Positions 61,613 to 64,000 of a stretch of 64,000 bases of DNA are shown here, piece after piece (the stretch's first letter is position 1; every line of letters starts with the position of its first letter). The position numbers and the translations under genes were made by a program. The DNA lies in assembly GCF_028736115.1 (NCBI RefSeq), contig NZ_CP117877.1:3906001-3970000 (forward strand). Direction: 5' to 3'. The notes under the pieces were generated by a model. That model was not told where the DNA came from. It saw nothing but the letters and a program-made list of their open reading frames with translations, and did not search any database. Source of the stretch: Mucilaginibacter sp. KACC 22063 (GTDB lineage: Bacteria > Bacteroidota > Bacteroidia > Sphingobacteriales > Sphingobacteriaceae).

Positions 61613-61642
61613 AAACTTAGTAAAATATCATGAGAAGTAAGC

Positions 61643-63874
61643 TTAATTATGTGTATCAGACATGGTGATCACTAACTTACCGCCCTTCATAATGTCTTTG
61701 TAATCGATATAAAACTTATCGTAGCTTTCGCCATTTAAAGTGATGCTTTTAATGTAAATATTCTTTGGCGAGTTATGCAAAACCTGTACATCAAAAGTTT
61801 TATTACCCGGCAATTTAATGCTTGCTGAATTAATTGACGGGCTGCCAAACACATACTGTCCACCAACCGGATTAACCTGGTAAAAACCTAATGCAGATAA
61901 TATATACCATGCCGACATCTGGCCAACATCTTCATTACCAATGATGCCATCAGGTTTTGCAGTGTAAAAATTATTGAGGATGAACCTTACTTTTTCAGCT
62001 GTTTTCCAGGGCTGGCCTGCAAATGCGTATAGATAGGTAATGTGGTGGCTTGGCTCGTTACCATGCGCATACTGGCCAATTAAACCGCTCACATCAGGCG
62101 ATGCTTCTTTACCCATGTCGCCATGAGCTATAAATAACGAATCCAATTTTTTGATGAAAGGCTCTTTACCACCCATCAGGTCCATTAAGCCATCCACATC
62201 CTGCGGCACCAGCCAGGTATACTGCCATGCGTTACCTTCTGTATAATCATCGGCACGGTGGCGCGACATAAACGGACTGAATGGTGTACGCCATTCATTT
62301 GCTGATACACGGCCACGCATAAAGCCGGTTTGTTTATCGAAATAGTTTTGATAGTTATGCGCACGTTTGTTGAAGTAAACATAACCAGGCTCATCATTCA
62401 TTAGCTTAGCCATTTGTGCTATACCGGCATCGTCAATTGAGTATTCAAGCCCCATTGCCACACTTTCAACAGTACTATCTGCGGGAATATAGCCTAACGA
62501 CTTAACCCATTTAATTCCGCCGAAGTTGTCGCGCATGGCAGTTACTTTAACCGCTTCATAGGCCAGTTTGGTATCAAAATTTTTGAAACCCTTTACATAA
62601 GCATCAGCTATTACGGGTACGGCGCTGTAGCCAACCATGGTATTGGTTTCGTTACCCATTAAATGCCACATGGGCAAGCTGCCTTGCTGCTGATAAATCG
62701 CCAGCATGGTTTTTACCATATCATCCACACGTTCTGGCTGAATGATGGTATATAGCGGGTTCAAAGCGCGGTAAGTATCCCACAAAGAATAGGTAGTGGT
62801 ATTTTGAAAATCTGCGTTTTGATGAACCAATTTATCTGTACCGCGATAGTCGTTATTCACATCGTTAAAGGTTGAAGGCGCTATCATGGTATGATACATG
62901 GCCGTATAAAACTTCTTCATCTGTGATAACGAATCTGTTTTAATCTTCACTTTTTGCAGCTCTTTATCCCATGCATGGTCGGCAGCAGCCATTATCTGTT
63001 CAAAGTTCCAGCCCGGTATCTCCTTTTTAATATTTAATAAAGCGTTTTCAGTACTTACTGGGGAAATACCTACTTTAATCATCACCTTTTCATTGGCCTT
63101 AGTAGCAAAGGTGATTACGCCTTTTACCTTTTTAGCTGTTAACGAGGTACCGCTTTTAAGTACAGTGGTATCATATACAGCAAACTTTTTAATCGGCTTT
63201 GAGAAAACCGCCGTGAAATACAGGCGCTGATCTTTTGCCCATCCTTTAGAAAAACGGTAACCTTCTACCGTAGTAGCATTAACCTGTTTGATGTAAGTAT
63301 TGGTTGGCTGATCCCAGCCTATACCCTGTTCGAGATCAATAATGATGTGTGAATTGCTCGACTTAGGGAAAGTATATTCATGAAAGCCTACCCTGTTACT
63401 GGCTGTAAGCCTTACGCCAATATTGTAACGCTTTAATTTTACTTTGTAAAAGCCTGGGCGTACAGTCTCATCTTTGTGGCTGAATAAGGAATAGTAACCT
63501 TGTGCCTGTGTATCTTTTGGTCCGCCGGCATGTGTCATGATAGCCCCTGTTGTTGGCATTACAGAAATATCACCCAAATCGCCGATGCCCGTACCGCTTA
63601 AATGCGTATGCTGAAAACCAAGTATAGTCGAATCAGAGATGTGATAACCCGAGCACCAGTCCCACCCCTGGTGTATGTTGGTTGGCCCTAACTGTACCGC
63701 ACCAAATGGCACCGAAGCACCAACAAATACGTGCCCGTGGAAACCCGTTCCAATTAGTGGATCTACATATTTAGTATAGCTTACAGGCGCAGCCGCGGCT
63801 TTGCCTTTAGTTTGGCTGTAAGCTGTTGAAAAGAGACTTAATAGCGCTAATGCGCTGAAGGTTACCTTCTTCAT
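61643..63874 (-). CDS. GH92 alpha-mannosidase
   Basis: This 743-aa enzyme has a signal peptide (about 1-20, STAYSQ). The N-terminal beta domain starts YVDPLIGTGFHGHVFVGASV, and the (alpha/alpha)6 barrel includes SLWDTYRALNPLYTI (about 366-380), MGNETNTMVGYSAVPV and HGNEPSHHITYLYAFAG (about 604-620), with GNEDVGQMSAWYILSALGFY carrying the general acid/base region. GH92 enzymes are Ca-dependent exo-alpha-mannosidases acting on N-glycans or fungal mannans. It probably works with the GH18 enzyme. Confidence 0.96.
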   Translation of the reverse strand: MKKVTFSALALLSLFSTAYSQTKGKAAAAPVSYTKYVDPLIGTGFHGHVFVGASVPFGAVQLGPTNIHQGWDWCSGYHISDSTILGFQHTHLSGTGIGDLGDISVMPTTGAIMTHAGGPKDTQAQGYYSLFSHKDETVRPGFYKVKLKRYNIGVRLTASNRVGFHEYTFPKSSNSHIIIDLEQGIGWDQPTNTYIKQVNATTVEGYRFSKGWAKDQRLYFTAVFSKPIKKFAVYDTTVLKSGTSLTAKKVKGVITFATKANEKVMIKVGISPVSTENALLNIKKEIPGWNFEQIMAAADHAWDKELQKVKIKTDSLSQMKKFYTAMYHTMIAPSTFNDVNNDYRGTDKLVHQNADFQNTTTYSLWDTYRALNPLYTIIQPERVDDMVKTMLAIYQQQGSLPMWHLMGNETNTMVGYSAVPVIADAYVKGFKNFDTKLAYEAVKVTAMRDNFGGIKWVKSLGYIPADSTVESVAMGLEYSIDDAGIAQMAKLMNDEPGYVYFNKRAHNYQNYFDKQTGFMRGRVSANEWRTPFSPFMSRHRADDYTEGNAWQYTWLVPQDVDGLMDLMGGKEPFIKKLDSLFIAHGDMGKEASPDVSGLIGQYAHGNEPSHHITYLYAFAGQPWKTAEKVRFILNNFYTAKPDGIIGNEDVGQMSAWYILSALGFYQVNPVGGQYVFGSPSINSASIKLPGNKTFDVQVLHNSPKNIYIKSITLNGESYDKFYIDYKDIMKGGKLVITMSDTHN

Positions 63875-63892
63875 TTATATCAGATTCAAGTT

Positions 63893-64000
63893 TTAATTTA
63901 AAATTCCTATCTCGGCAATCTCCGCTTTATCGCCACTGATCACCCTTAATGGAACAAATTTAAAATATCGTGCTTTAATAGCGCTTTGCAGCGGCACTAT
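63893..64000 (-). CDS. C-terminus of an F5/8-type C (discoidin) domain protein, partial
   Basis: The last 35 codons (ending KAEIAEIGILN-stop) read as the final strands of an F5/8-type C carbohydrate-binding domain (ARYFKFVPLR...SGDKAEIAEI). The rest lies beyond the right edge. In Bacteroidota this domain commonly ends hexosaminidases or other glycosidases, fitting the GH92/GH18 locus. The start of the protein cannot be seen. Confidence 0.7.
   Translation of the reverse strand: MVPLQSAIKARYFKFVPLRVISGDKAEIAEIGILN

Overview
The window is chromosomal DNA from a member of the Bacteroidota, most likely family Sphingobacteriaceae (Mucilaginibacter- or Pedobacter-like; this taxon is inferred from gene content). 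Supporting signs are moderate-GC coding DNA, AT-rich spacers without Shine-Dalgarno sequences, TTG-N19-TAnnTTTG promoters, two-lipoyl 2-oxoglutarate dehydrogenase E2, DUF2147 and DUF4468 proteins, FKBP lipoproteins and a GH18/DUF5009/GH92 glycan locus. No rRNA or CRISPR array is present.

Layout. 1-3.0 kb: truncated NodU-type carbamoyltransferase and an MFS transporter. 3.3-4.8 kb: tRNA-Ala(GGC) with a decayed second copy, duplicated terminators and two AT-rich coiled-coil membrane genes, apparently an insertion scar. 4.8-7.0 kb: second MFS transporter and two tiny genes. 7.0-12.1 kb: lpxB, a DeoR-type regulator divergent from a HAD 5'-nucleotidase (three matching operators between them), a small membrane protein, a secreted carboxylesterase and surE. 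12.3-16.8 kb: the sucB-sucA TCA-cycle pair. 17-26.7 kb: a light/UV island with three different photolyase/cryptochrome proteins (FeS-type, CRY-DASH, CPD class I). A seven-gene operon (TetR-like regulator, HAD phosphatase, UbiB/ABC1 kinase, Dabb protein, two NAD-binding SDR-type proteins, photolyase) runs divergently from CRY-DASH. MITE-like repeats with ACCCCTTAT ends lie beside it. 26.7-34.8 kb: FKBP lipoproteins, MarR regulator, gamma-glutamyltransferase, DUF2147 protein, HAD phosphatase, metallophosphoesterase, XRE regulator and a response regulator.

34.9-58.0 kb is a compact prophage-like block. An S24 repressor faces a canonical promoter flanked by inverted-repeat operators. Then come small and large terminase, a probable frameshifted tail chaperone, tail proteins, a reverse-oriented secreted DUF4468 protein, tape measure, ClpP-type protease, capsid with a beta-rich insertion, portal, connector and a run of tail-fibre genes ending in an AT-rich LRR-like protein. 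Integrase, replication and lysis genes were not recognised, and the head genes lie after the tail genes. Two tRNA-Leu genes (GAG, CAG) follow.

58.6-64 kb: another stand-alone response regulator, then a minus-strand glycan-degradation locus (GH18 chitinase-like, DUF5009 membrane acyltransferase-like, GH92 alpha-mannosidase) and the last residues of an F5/8-type C domain protein that continues beyond the window.
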